DNA from: Nonomuraea zeae
Lineage (GTDB): Bacteria; Actinomycetota; Actinomycetes; Streptosporangiales; Streptosporangiaceae
Assembly (NCBI RefSeq): GCF_005889725.1
Contig: NZ_VCKX01000100.1
Coordinates: 1-38,728 of the forward strand
Length of the DNA stretch: 38,728 nt
Reading direction: 5' to 3'
Below the pieces are notes generated by a model. That model did no database searches and was not told the origin of the DNA. It was given only the letters and a program-made list of their open reading frames with translations. Below are positions 15,390 through 22,116 of the stretch, piece by piece. The position numbers and the translations under genes are program-made. The first letter of the stretch is position 1. Each line of letters opens with the position of its first letter.

Positions 15390-16694
15390 TCACCCGGCGA
15401 TGGCGCCCCTGCGATATTCGAGCGCCTTGGCCGCGTCGAACTTGTTGTTCGCGCCGTATTGGTAGACGCCGATCGTCGCCACCGAGGGGTCGCCCACGTC
15501 GTTGAAGTCGACCGGGCCGCTCACGCCCTCGTAGTCGGCGTCCTTGCCGGCCTTCAGCAGATCAGCGCACGCCTTGAAGCCGGTGCACTTCTCCCCGGCC
15601 TTGCTGACCTCGATCAGCTTGGCCGCGATGTCGGCGCCCGCGTCGCTCTTGGCCGCCTCGGCGGCCAGCGCGATCAGGTTCACCGCGTCGTACGACTCCG
15701 CCGCGTAGGTGAACTCGGTGAGCTTGGCGTTCACGGCCAGCAGCCGCTTCTGGAACGCTTCAGGGGCGGCCGCGCCGGGCAGCGTGCCCTTGACGCCCTT
15801 CAGCGTGCCCTTGGGCGCCTTGACGAAGTTGGTGTTCGACATGTTGCCGTCCACCATGTACCACTTGTGCTTGTCAGCGGTCAGCCCCTGCTTGACCAGC
15901 TCGTTGACGACCTTGGCCGTCTCGTCGAAGCCGATCAGCACGATCGCCTTCGGGTTCTTCGCCTTGATCTTCGACACGTCGGCGGAGAACTCCGCCGCCT
16001 TCGGGTCGTAGTCCACCCGCTCCACGATCGTGGCCCCGGCCTCCTGCGCGGTCTCGGTCACCTGATCGGCCAGCCCGGAACCGTAAGAGTCCTGCATGGC
16101 CAGGATCCCGACGGTGTCACTCCCGTCGGCGACGACCAGGTCACCCAGGACCCGCCCCTGAAGCTTGTCCGGCGGCGCGGTGCGGAAGTACAGCCCGTTG
16201 TCGTTGATCGCGGTGAACTTGTCCGAGGTGTTCGCGGGCGAGAACTGCACCACGCCCGCACGGGTGATCTTGTCGATGATCGACTCCGACACCGACGAGG
16301 AGGCGGCGCCGATGATCGCGTCCACCTTCTGTGACAGCAGCTTGTCCACCGACTGCGAGGCGATGTTGGTCGTCGTGTCACCCGAGTCGGTGTCGGACTT
16401 GGCGACCGGCTTGCCGAGCACGCCCCCGGCCTCGTTGATCTCCTTGAGCGCAAGATCGACGCCGGCGAACTCGGGCGGGCCCAGATACGCCAGCGAACCG
16501 GTCTGCGGCAGCACCGTGCCGATCGTCAGCGTGCCGTCGCCCCTGCCGGCCGCCGGGGCCGAGGAGGGCTGGATCGAGGCGGACCCCGTGGCCCCCGGCC
16601 TCGCGGTCGTGTTGGGGGACGAGCACGCCGCCAGCGCCACGCAGGCCACGGACACGACCACGGGTAAGACCGGCGCGCGGAAAATGCGGATCAT
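15390..16694 (-). CDS. LivJ/AmiC-like ABC receptor lipoprotein, copy 3
   Basis: A 434-residue third paralog, more diverged than the other two. The signal peptide ends in LAAC (C24) and the tether is rich in Ser, Pro and Ala. The solute-binding domain opens with GTVLPQTGSLAYLGPPEFAG, and the late cysteine pair is EKCTGFKAC. The ATG at 16694 follows GGAG with 9-nt spacing. It lies just downstream of the ANTAR regulator gene on the same strand (152 bp gap) but has its own shared box and leader hairpin, so it is probably transcribed separately. It may bind a different ligand from copies 1 and 2. Confidence 0.92.
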   Translation of the reverse strand: MIRIFRAPVLPVVVSVACVALAACSSPNTTARPGATGSASIQPSSAPAAGRGDGTLTIGTVLPQTGSLAYLGPPEFAGVDLALKEINEAGGVLGKPVAKSDTDSGDTTTNIASQSVDKLLSQKVDAIIGAASSSVSESIIDKITRAGVVQFSPANTSDKFTAINDNGLYFRTAPPDKLQGRVLGDLVVADGSDTVGILAMQDSYGSGLADQVTETAQEAGATIVERVDYDPKAAEFSADVSKIKAKNPKAIVLIGFDETAKVVNELVKQGLTADKHKWYMVDGNMSNTNFVKAPKGTLKGVKGTLPGAAAPEAFQKRLLAVNAKLTEFTYAAESYDAVNLIALAAEAAKSDAGADIAAKLIEVSKAGEKCTGFKACADLLKAGKDADYEGVSGPVDFNDVGDPSVATIGVYQYGANNKFDAAKALEYRRGAIAG

Positions 16695-16713
16695 CGAAAG
16701 CGTCTCCGTTCGA

Positions 16714-16740
16714 GATGAGCGGACCTTCCGTCCGCCCATC
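16714..16740 (-). promoter_or_regulatory. Leader hairpin before receptor copy 3
   Basis: Positions 16714-16724 pair with 16730-16740 (11 bp including one G-U in the RNA), with a 5-nt loop. It sits 20-46 nt upstream of the start codon. Confidence 0.45.
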
Positions 16741-16783
16741 AGTTACGCAACGGGACGCCTGCCGCGAAAGCCGCCGAAGCCGG

Positions 16784-16802
16784 TTGGATGCTCGTTCGTG
16801 AC
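16784..16802 (-). promoter_or_regulatory. Shared 19-bp box upstream of receptor copy 3
   Basis: The plus strand reads TTGGATGCTCGTTCGTGAC, 90 bp before the ATG. It matches the other two boxes mainly in the two blocks ATGC and TCGT. Confidence 0.45.
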
Positions 16803-16846
16803 CGCACCACAACCCACCGGGCTGAATCACCTGATATTGGGGCCCC

Positions 16847-17431
16847 TCACGTCCGCTCGCCGGGGTCGTCTATAACGATCTGGGCAACCTCGCGCATGCT
16901 CAGCCGCCGGTCCATCGACGCCTTCTGGATCCATCTGAACGCCTGCGGCTCGCTCCAGCCGTGCTGCAGCATCAGCTGCCCCTTGGCGCGCTCCACCAGC
17001 TTCCTGGTCTCCAGCCGCTCCGACAGGCTCGACACCTCGGCGGCCAGCGCCACCATCTCCTCGTGCCTGCTCACCGCCATCTCGATGGCCGGCACCAGGT
17101 CCGCCTTCGTGAACGGCTTGACCAGGTAGGCCATCGCGCCCGCGTCCCTGGCCCGCTCCACCAGGTCACGCTGGGAGAACGCGGTCAGGATGAGGCAAGG
17201 GGCGATCCGCTCGGACACGATGCGCTCGGCGGCGGAGATGCCGTCCAGCACGGGCATCTTCACGTCCAGGATGACCAGGTCGGGTCTCAGGTCGGCGGCC
17301 AGCTGGATCGCCTGCTCGCCGTCCCCGGCCTCGCCCACGACGACGTAGCCGTCCTCCTGGAGCATCTCCTTGAGGTCGAGGCGGATCAGGGCCTCGTCTT
17401 CCGCGATCACTACTCGCCGCTGCGTACTCAC
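16847..17431 (-). CDS. pdtaR: ANTAR-domain response regulator (PdtaR type)
   Basis: A 194-residue two-component regulator that binds RNA rather than DNA and acts by antitermination or translational control. The receiver domain (5-120) has the acidic pair E11/D12, phosphoacceptor D56 in LVILDVKMP, T84 and K105. A coiled linker (125-145) and the ANTAR domain follow (about 140-190, with ERAKGQLM and AFRWIQKASMDRR). It closely follows the sequence of M. tuberculosis PdtaR (Rv1626), whose kinase PdtaS is encoded elsewhere; no kinase gene is present here. GTG 17431 starts directly at the receiver domain. The longer frame to 17488 looks spurious. Confidence 0.93.
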   Translation of the reverse strand: MSTQRRVVIAEDEALIRLDLKEMLQEDGYVVVGEAGDGEQAIQLAADLRPDLVILDVKMPVLDGISAAERIVSERIAPCLILTAFSQRDLVERARDAGAMAYLVKPFTKADLVPAIEMAVSRHEEMVALAAEVSSLSERLETRKLVERAKGQLMLQHGWSEPQAFRWIQKASMDRRLSMREVAQIVIDDPGERT

Positions 17432-17492
17432 GAGCAGAAGAGTACAGACGTCCGGTAGATTAGATCCACGCCGGTGCGAGCCCGCCATTGAG

Positions 17493-17522
17493 TTGGGCTA
17501 CGCTTGGCCCTGCGATTAGGAC
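17493..17522 (+). promoter_or_regulatory. Putative promoter of the tRNA gene
   Basis: TTGGGC (17493-17498) and TAGGAC (17517-17522) are 18 bp apart, 23 bp before the mature tRNA 5' end. The -10 resembles stable-RNA promoters of actinobacteria. Confidence 0.45.
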
Positions 17523-17544
17523 GGATCCCGAGAAGTCCGATCCT

Positions 17545-17618
17545 GCCCCGGTATTCCAATTGGCAGAGAAGGCGGACTCAAAACCCGCACAGTGTGGGTT
17601 CGAATCCCACCCGGGGCA
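17545..17618 (+). tRNA. tRNA-Leu(CAA)-like gene with a short variable arm
   Basis: The cloverleaf is clear: acceptor stem 17545-17551 with 17611-17617 (7 perfect pairs), discriminator A17618, D-arm TTC/GAA with an 11-nt loop containing AATTGG, anticodon stem 17572-17576 with 17584-17588, and T-arm GTGGG-TTCGAAT-CCCAC. The anticodon loop CTCAAAA gives anticodon CAA (17579-17581), which reads UUG. The 3-bp D-stem with loop pattern GG-C-AGA and the A73 discriminator are typical of Leu tRNAs. However, the variable region is only ACAGT (5 nt) instead of the long class II arm, and the top of the anticodon stem has an A31-C39 mismatch. The final CCA is only partly encoded (CC then G). A terminator follows. 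Confidence 0.85.
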
Positions 17619-17623
17619 CCGAC

Positions 17624-17656
17624 CAACCGCCCGGGCCACCACGGACCGGGCGGTTG
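17624..17656 (+). terminator. Terminator after the tRNA gene
   Basis: A perfect 11-bp stem (17624-17634 with 17646-17656) starts six bases after the tRNA discriminator. It also faces the 3' end of the SDR remnant. Confidence 0.75.
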
Positions 17657-17679
17657 CGCGTCTCTCAGGCCATCTGCGG

Positions 17680-18189
17680 TCACCAGCGCACGATCCCGTC
17701 GTCGTCGAAGAACCCGCCCGTCGGGCCGCCGGGGGCGAGGGTGGCGAGCGCGACGGCCGCGCCGTCCGCGGCGGTGCGCGTAATGGCGAACGGCAGATCC
17801 TTGGTCAAGTCGGTGGCGCAGCCGCCCGGGGCGGCGGCGTTGACCAGGATGCCGTCCCCGCGCAGCTCCTTGGCGTACTGGACGGTGAGCTGGTTGAGCG
17901 CGGTCTTGGACACGGGATACGTCGCCGAGGCCGGCAGCCCGGACATGTAGTGCGCGGGGTCGGTGTGGTGCGCGAGCGAGCCGACGCCGCTGGAGACGTT
18001 CACGATGCGGGCCGCCGCCGACCGCCTGAGCAGGGGCAGCAGCGCGTTGGTGACCATGAGGACGCCGACGACGTTCGTCTCCAGCACCTCGCGCACGGTA
18101 CTCGCGGCGGTGGCGCTGGGCTGCTCGCCCGCGGGGCCGGCGTTGTTGACCAGCACCGTCATCCCCTTGCCCGCGAGCGCCGCCGCGAC
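17680..18189 (-). pseudogene. N-terminally truncated SDR-family oxidoreductase
   Basis: The remaining 169 codons match the second half of a short-chain dehydrogenase. Visible are the LVNNAG strand, the catalytic Ser region VNVSSG, the YPVSK (Y-x3-K) active-site pair, and an SDR C-terminus ending LAPGGPTGGFFDDDG. The N-terminal nucleotide-binding TGxxxGIG part is missing: the frame hits a TAG at 18190-18192 immediately before VAAALAGKG. About 70-75 residues are therefore absent, and the protein should not bind NAD(P) normally. ATG 18162 could still start a fragment. It is divergent from an equally damaged LysR gene. Confidence 0.75.
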
Positions 18190-18225
18190 CTACACCGGCT
18201 GGGTCTGCGGCAATACCCTTGAAGT

Positions 18226-18435
18226 ATGGAGACGCGCGAGCTGGCCTACTTCGCCGCCGTCGCGGAAGAGCTGCATTTCGGGCGGGCGGCCAAGCGGCTG
18301 GGGATGGCGCAGCCGCCGCTCTCCCGAGCGATCCAGAAGCTGGAGCGGGAGCAGGCGCGCTCGCGGGCGCTGGCGGCGTTCGTCCGCACGGCGGCGGCGC
18401 TGGCGGCACGGCTCCCCTGCGCGCCGAGCGCCTGA
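18226..18435 (+). pseudogene. LysR-family regulator remnant with large internal deletion
   Basis: Residues 1-40 are a normal LysR helix-turn-helix (METRELAYFAAVAEELHF, then RAAKRLGMAQPPLSRAIQKLE). The sequence then jumps to a tail (RSRALAAFVRTAAALAAR) that looks like a LysR C-terminus. Nearly the whole effector domain, over 200 residues, is missing, apparently in frame. The 69-residue product could at most bind DNA. Its original partner was probably the divergent SDR gene. Confidence 0.7.
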
Positions 18436-18559
18436 GCCCGGGCTTACGGTTCGCCCCTTTTGTGCCGACGATGGGTCATAAAGCGGCAGGAGTGAGCTTC
18501 GGGAACGCTCCCACCGGGAATGACCGACTCACGATCGGCGCAGACGGGGGTGGGGCGGG

Positions 18560-18982
18560 ATGCCGTTGAGTGTTGCGGTCCGGGAGGCGTTCCTGGCGGA
18601 GGCGCGCATCGCGAGCCTGGCCGTGGAGTCCGGCGAGGGCCGGGCGCCTCTGAACGTGCCCGTCTGGTACGACTACACCCCCGGCGGCGAGATCCGCTTC
18701 CTGACCGACGGAGACTCGATCAAGGCCAAGCTGATCGCCAAGGCGGGCCGGTTCTCGATCCTGGTCCAGCGGACGAGCCCCACCTACCGGTACGTGTCCG
18801 TGGAGGGGCCCGTGGTGCGCTCGGGTCCGACCACGCTGGAGGACCTCACGCGCATCTCGTCCCGATACCTGCCGCCGGACGCCGTGTCGGGGTACGTGCA
18901 GGGCTCGGACCTGAACGTGCTGGTGACCTTCCGCATGCGGCCGGACCACTGGCTCTCGGCCGACCTGGGCGCCCTGGACTGA
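18560..18982 (+). CDS. Pyridoxamine 5'-phosphate oxidase-fold flavin/F420-binding protein
   Basis: A 140-residue split-barrel protein of the PPOX/Rv-type flavin- or deazaflavin-binding family. The N-terminal strand (ARIASLAVESGEGRAPLNVPVWYDYTPG) and GEIRFLTDGDSIKAKLI, which would hold the cofactor phosphate, are characteristic. TYRYVSVEGPVVR and a C-terminal RPDHW-type ending also fit. The ATG follows a G-rich ribosome-binding site. Whether the cofactor is FMN, F420 or heme cannot be told from the sequence. It stands alone between the SDR/LysR remnants and dapD. Confidence 0.8.
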   Translation: MPLSVAVREAFLAEARIASLAVESGEGRAPLNVPVWYDYTPGGEIRFLTDGDSIKAKLIAKAGRFSILVQRTSPTYRYVSVEGPVVRSGPTTLEDLTRISSRYLPPDAVSGYVQGSDLNVLVTFRMRPDHWLSADLGALD

Positions 18983-18993
18983 CGCGACACGCT

Positions 18994-19131
18994 CGGCCCG
19001 CCCTCCCTGGCCGTCGAGGTGCCTAGCGGGGCCGTCCGACAGGCCAGGCCCTTCTTAGCTGTACGGGTGCCCGGCGGGGCCGTCCGGCAGGCCCGGCCCT
19101 TCCCGGCCGTCCGGGTGCCCGGCGGGGCCGG
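18994..19131. repeat. 48-bp tandem repeat, nearly three copies
   Basis: Full copies lie at 19018-19065 and 19066-19113, a partial third at 19114-19131, and a partial copy before them at about 18994-19017. The units differ at several positions. It fills the spacer between the PPOX gene and dapD and reaches to within 40 bp of the dapD start. It is GC-rich and has no open frame of interest. Confidence 0.75.
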
Positions 19132-19169
19132 ACGCCATGGGGCGGCCGTTGAAACGGTATTTTTGGCCC

Positions 19170-20129
19170 GTGACTATCGATCCCACTTCCACCGGCGCGT
19201 TCGGCGTCGGCCTCGCGACCATCGCCGGCGACGGCACCGTACTCGACACCTGGTTCCCCTCCCCCGAGCTGGGCGACGCGCCCCTCACGGGCACCGAGCG
19301 GCTCTCCGCCGACGCGGCCGGAGAGCTGGCCGAGCTGACGGGCCCCGACGCGGCGCGGGGTGTGGAGGTGGTGGCGGTGCGCACCGGCATCTCCAAGCTC
19401 TCGGAGCCGCCCGTGGACGCGCATGACGTCTACCTGCGGCTGCACCTGCTCTCCGCCCGCCTCGTCCAGCCGCACGGCGTGAACCTGGACGGCATTTTCG
19501 GCCTGCTCGCCAACGTCGTGTGGACCAGCTTCGGCCCGTGCCCCGTGCCGGACTTCGAGCGCACGCGCCTGCGGCTGCGGGCCAGGGGCGTGGTGACCGT
19601 GTACGGGGTGGACAAGTTCCCGCGGATGGTCGACTACGTGGTGCCCGCAGGCGTGCGGATCGCCGACGCCGACCGGGTACGCCTCGGCGCCCACCTGGCC
19701 AGCGGCACCACGGTCATGCACGAGGGCTTCGTGAACTTCAACGCCGGCACCGTGGGCGTCTCGATGATCGAGGGCCGCGTCTCGGCGGGCGTGGTGGTCG
19801 GCGACGGCTCCGACGTGGGCGGCGGCGCCTCGATCATGGGAACGCTGTCCGGCGGCGGCAAGCAGGTCATCTCGATCGGCGAGCGCTGCCTGCTGGGCGC
19901 GAACGCGGGCATCGGCATCTCGCTGGGTGACGACTGCGTGGTGGAGGCCGGCCTCTACGTGACGGCGGGCACCAGGGTCACCCTGCCGGACGGAGCGGTG
20001 GTCAAGGCGGCCGAGCTGTCGGGCTCGAACGGCATCCTGCTGCGCCGCAACTCCCAGTCGGGCGCCGTGGAGGCGGTGCCGCGCAAGGGCGGCACCATCG
20101 AGCTCAACGCCGCCCTGCACGCCAACTGA
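19170..20129 (+). CDS. dapD: 2,3,4,5-tetrahydropyridine-2,6-dicarboxylate N-succinyltransferase
   Basis: A 319-residue trimeric enzyme of the succinylase branch of diaminopimelate/lysine synthesis, transferring succinyl from succinyl-CoA to tetrahydrodipicolinate. It matches the actinobacterial DapD type throughout: YGVDKFPRMVDYVVPAGVRI (145-164), then left-handed beta-helix hexapeptides including MHEGFVNFNAGT and the Glu of MIEGR (E201, equivalent to the catalytic Glu199 of M. tuberculosis DapD), GGGASIMGTLSGGG, and the C-terminal LHAN. GTG 19170 aligns with the mycobacterial start. A TATTTT (19158-19163) ends six bases before it, so the mRNA may be leaderless; an ATG at 19137 is the longer alternative. 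Confidence 0.95.
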   Translation: MTIDPTSTGAFGVGLATIAGDGTVLDTWFPSPELGDAPLTGTERLSADAAGELAELTGPDAARGVEVVAVRTGISKLSEPPVDAHDVYLRLHLLSARLVQPHGVNLDGIFGLLANVVWTSFGPCPVPDFERTRLRLRARGVVTVYGVDKFPRMVDYVVPAGVRIADADRVRLGAHLASGTTVMHEGFVNFNAGTVGVSMIEGRVSAGVVVGDGSDVGGGASIMGTLSGGGKQVISIGERCLLGANAGIGISLGDDCVVEAGLYVTAGTRVTLPDGAVVKAAELSGSNGILLRRNSQSGAVEAVPRKGGTIELNAALHAN

Positions 20130-20201
20130 CCCGCGGCCACCATCACCTCAGAGGTGGGCGCCCGCCCTCCGGCCGGCGCTCACCCGGCGCGCCGCCGCTC
20201 T

Positions 20202-20250
20202 CCGCCGCCCCCGTCCCACGCAGGACGGAGGCCCGGCGGGACGGCGGCGG
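20202..20250. terminator. Bidirectional terminator between dapD and pyk
   Basis: A nested hairpin: CCGCCGCC (20202-20209) pairs with GGCGGCGG (20243-20250), and inside it CCGTCC (20211-20216) pairs with GGACGG (20223-20228). It lies between convergent genes. Confidence 0.6.
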
Positions 20251-20299
20251 GTGGCTCAACCGGCGCGAGGCCGTGGCGCAGCCGTAGGGCTGGCCGGCC

Positions 20300-21730
20300 C
20301 TAGTGGGCGTGGGACACCGCCGAGCCGATCGTGTGGACGCGCAGGGCGTTGGTGGAGCCGGGGGTGCCGGGAGGCGAGCCCGCCACGATGACGACCTTGT
20401 CGCCCTTCTCCAGCCGCCCCGACGACAGCAGCGACGCCTCCACCTGCCGCACCATGTCGTCCGTGTGGTGCACGAACGGCACGTGGTAGGTCTCCACGCC
20501 CCACGTCAGCGACAGCTGCCCCCGCACGTGGGAGGCGGAGCTGAAGGCCAGCAGCGGGATCGGCGACCGGTAGCGGGCCAGCCGCCGGGCCGTCTCCCCC
20601 GACATCGTGAACGCCACCAGCGCCTTGGCGCCCACGATGGCGCCCACCTCGGCGGCGGCCCTGGCGATCGCGCCGCCGGTCGTCTCCGGCATGCGCTCCA
20701 GCGTGTGGGTGGCGTGCAGCGAGGCCTTCTCGGCGGCGCAGGCGATGCGGTCCATCGTCGAGACGGACTCGATCGGGTAGCTGCCCACCGAGGTCTCGCC
20801 CGACAGCATGACCGCGTCGGCGCCGTCCATGACCGCGTAGGCCACGTCGGAGGCCTCGGCGCGGGTCGGGCGCGGGGCGTTCATCATCGAGTCGAGCATC
20901 TGCGTGGCGACGATCACCGGGCGGGCCTTCTCGCGGCACAGCTCGATGATGCGCCGCTGCACGATCGGCACCTGCTCCAGCGGCAGCTCGACGCCCAGGT
21001 CGCCGCGGGCGACCATGATGCCGTCGAACGCCTCGACGATGTCGGGCAGCCGGTCGACGGCCTGCGGCTTCTCGATCTTGGCGAGCAGCGGGAGGCGCAC
21101 GGCCTCCTGCTCCATGATGTTGCGCACCACGTCGGCGTCGGACGGGCGGCGGACGAAGGACAGGGCGATCATGTCGAAGCCGGTGCGCAGCGCCCAGCGC
21201 AGGTCGGCCTCGTCCTTGTCGGTCAGCGCGGGCGCGCTGACGTTGACGCCGGGCAGGTTGAGGCCCTTGTTGTCGGAGATCATGCCGCCGATGACGACGC
21301 GGGTGACGATGCGCTCCGGGTCGACGCGGGTCGCCTCGAGGACGAGGCGGCCGTCGTCGACCAGGATCGTGTCACCGGGGCGGACGTCGTTGGGCAGCCC
21401 CTTGTAGGTGGTGGAGACCTGCTCGCGGTCGCCTGGCACGTCTTCGGTGGTGATGGTGAAGACGTCGCCGAAGCCCAGCCTGACGGGACCCTCTTCGAAC
21501 GTGCCGACACGGATCTTGGGGCCCTGCAGGTCGGCGAGCACGCCTACACCGCGGCCGAGGTCGGCCGCCACCTCCCTGACCCGGTCGTAGACCTCTCTGT
21601 GCATGTCATGATTGCCATGGCTGAGGTTGAACCGTGCCACGTCCATGCCCGCGGCGATCAGCTCGCGGAGGCGTTCTTTGGAGGATGTGGCGGGGCCTAG
21701 GGTGCAGACGATTTTCGCGCGACGAGTCAC
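20300..21730 (-). CDS. pyk: Pyruvate kinase
   Basis: A 476-residue glycolytic enzyme converting phosphoenolpyruvate and ADP to pyruvate and ATP. The N-terminus RRAKIVCTLGPA, substrate residues R33 and N35 (ARFNLSHG), B-domain, LAKIEKPQA with the catalytic Lys, MVARGDLGVE and the signature DAVMLSGETSVG are all present, followed by the C-terminal regulatory domain. GTG 21730 gives the normal family start, with AAGG/TAGG upstream; the open frame continues to 21769 without conservation. It lies 35 bp downstream of the DUF2784 gene on the same strand and converges on dapD. Confidence 0.96.
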   Translation of the reverse strand: MTRRAKIVCTLGPATSSKERLRELIAAGMDVARFNLSHGNHDMHREVYDRVREVAADLGRGVGVLADLQGPKIRVGTFEEGPVRLGFGDVFTITTEDVPGDREQVSTTYKGLPNDVRPGDTILVDDGRLVLEATRVDPERIVTRVVIGGMISDNKGLNLPGVNVSAPALTDKDEADLRWALRTGFDMIALSFVRRPSDADVVRNIMEQEAVRLPLLAKIEKPQAVDRLPDIVEAFDGIMVARGDLGVELPLEQVPIVQRRIIELCREKARPVIVATQMLDSMMNAPRPTRAEASDVAYAVMDGADAVMLSGETSVGSYPIESVSTMDRIACAAEKASLHATHTLERMPETTGGAIARAAAEVGAIVGAKALVAFTMSGETARRLARYRSPIPLLAFSSASHVRGQLSLTWGVETYHVPFVHHTDDMVRQVEASLLSSGRLEKGDKVVIVAGSPPGTPGSTNALRVHTIGSAVSHAH

Positions 21731-21765
21731 GAGTCCTACCTTAATTGGTACAGACCACTTGGCAG

Positions 21766-22116
21766 TCACTGACGACGGAGAACGTACCCGACGTAGGAGA
21801 ACAGAACGAGAACGGCGACCCCCAGACGCGCCAAGTTCGTGTACTCCTCCGGGTAGATCACGCCCTCGATGTAGTGGTCGATGAATCCGCTGGCGGGAAG
21901 CCCCGCCAGTCCGGCGTTACGGCGTCCCCAGTCTTCTACGAGGGTCAGCGGGCACTCGACGCCGGTGACGATCGAGAACACCCCCCAGGTTACGACAGCG
22001 AGGTGCGCCCAGATCGTACGTCGCCACCGCCAGGCGACGAATCCGCCCACGGCCATGTAGGCGAGAAAAGCGAAATGTACCACCATCGCAACGTCTGCGA
22101 GCAGGCGATACATCAT
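21766..22116 (-). CDS. DUF2784 family membrane protein
   Basis: A 116-residue protein with three or four hydrophobic segments, matching DUF2784: an HFAFLAYMAVGGF-type first helix, the conserved GVECPLT and the segment FIDHYIEGVIYP. The function is unknown. The ATG at 22116 overlaps the TGA of the upstream subtilase gene (ATGA), which implies coupled translation. pyk follows 35 bp downstream. Confidence 0.85.
   Translation of the reverse strand: MMYRLLADVAMVVHFAFLAYMAVGGFVAWRWRRTIWAHLAVVTWGVFSIVTGVECPLTLVEDWGRRNAGLAGLPASGFIDHYIEGVIYPEEYTNLARLGVAVLVLFSYVGYVLRRQ

Noticed and set aside
17460..17642. Minus-strand short frames across the tRNA gene
   Set aside because: They read through the tRNA on the wrong strand and have no features of a protein.
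17545..18435. Integrated element at the tRNA gene, with the truncated SDR/LysR as its scar
   Set aside because: No integrase, no repeat of the tRNA 3' end and no composition change were seen nearby.
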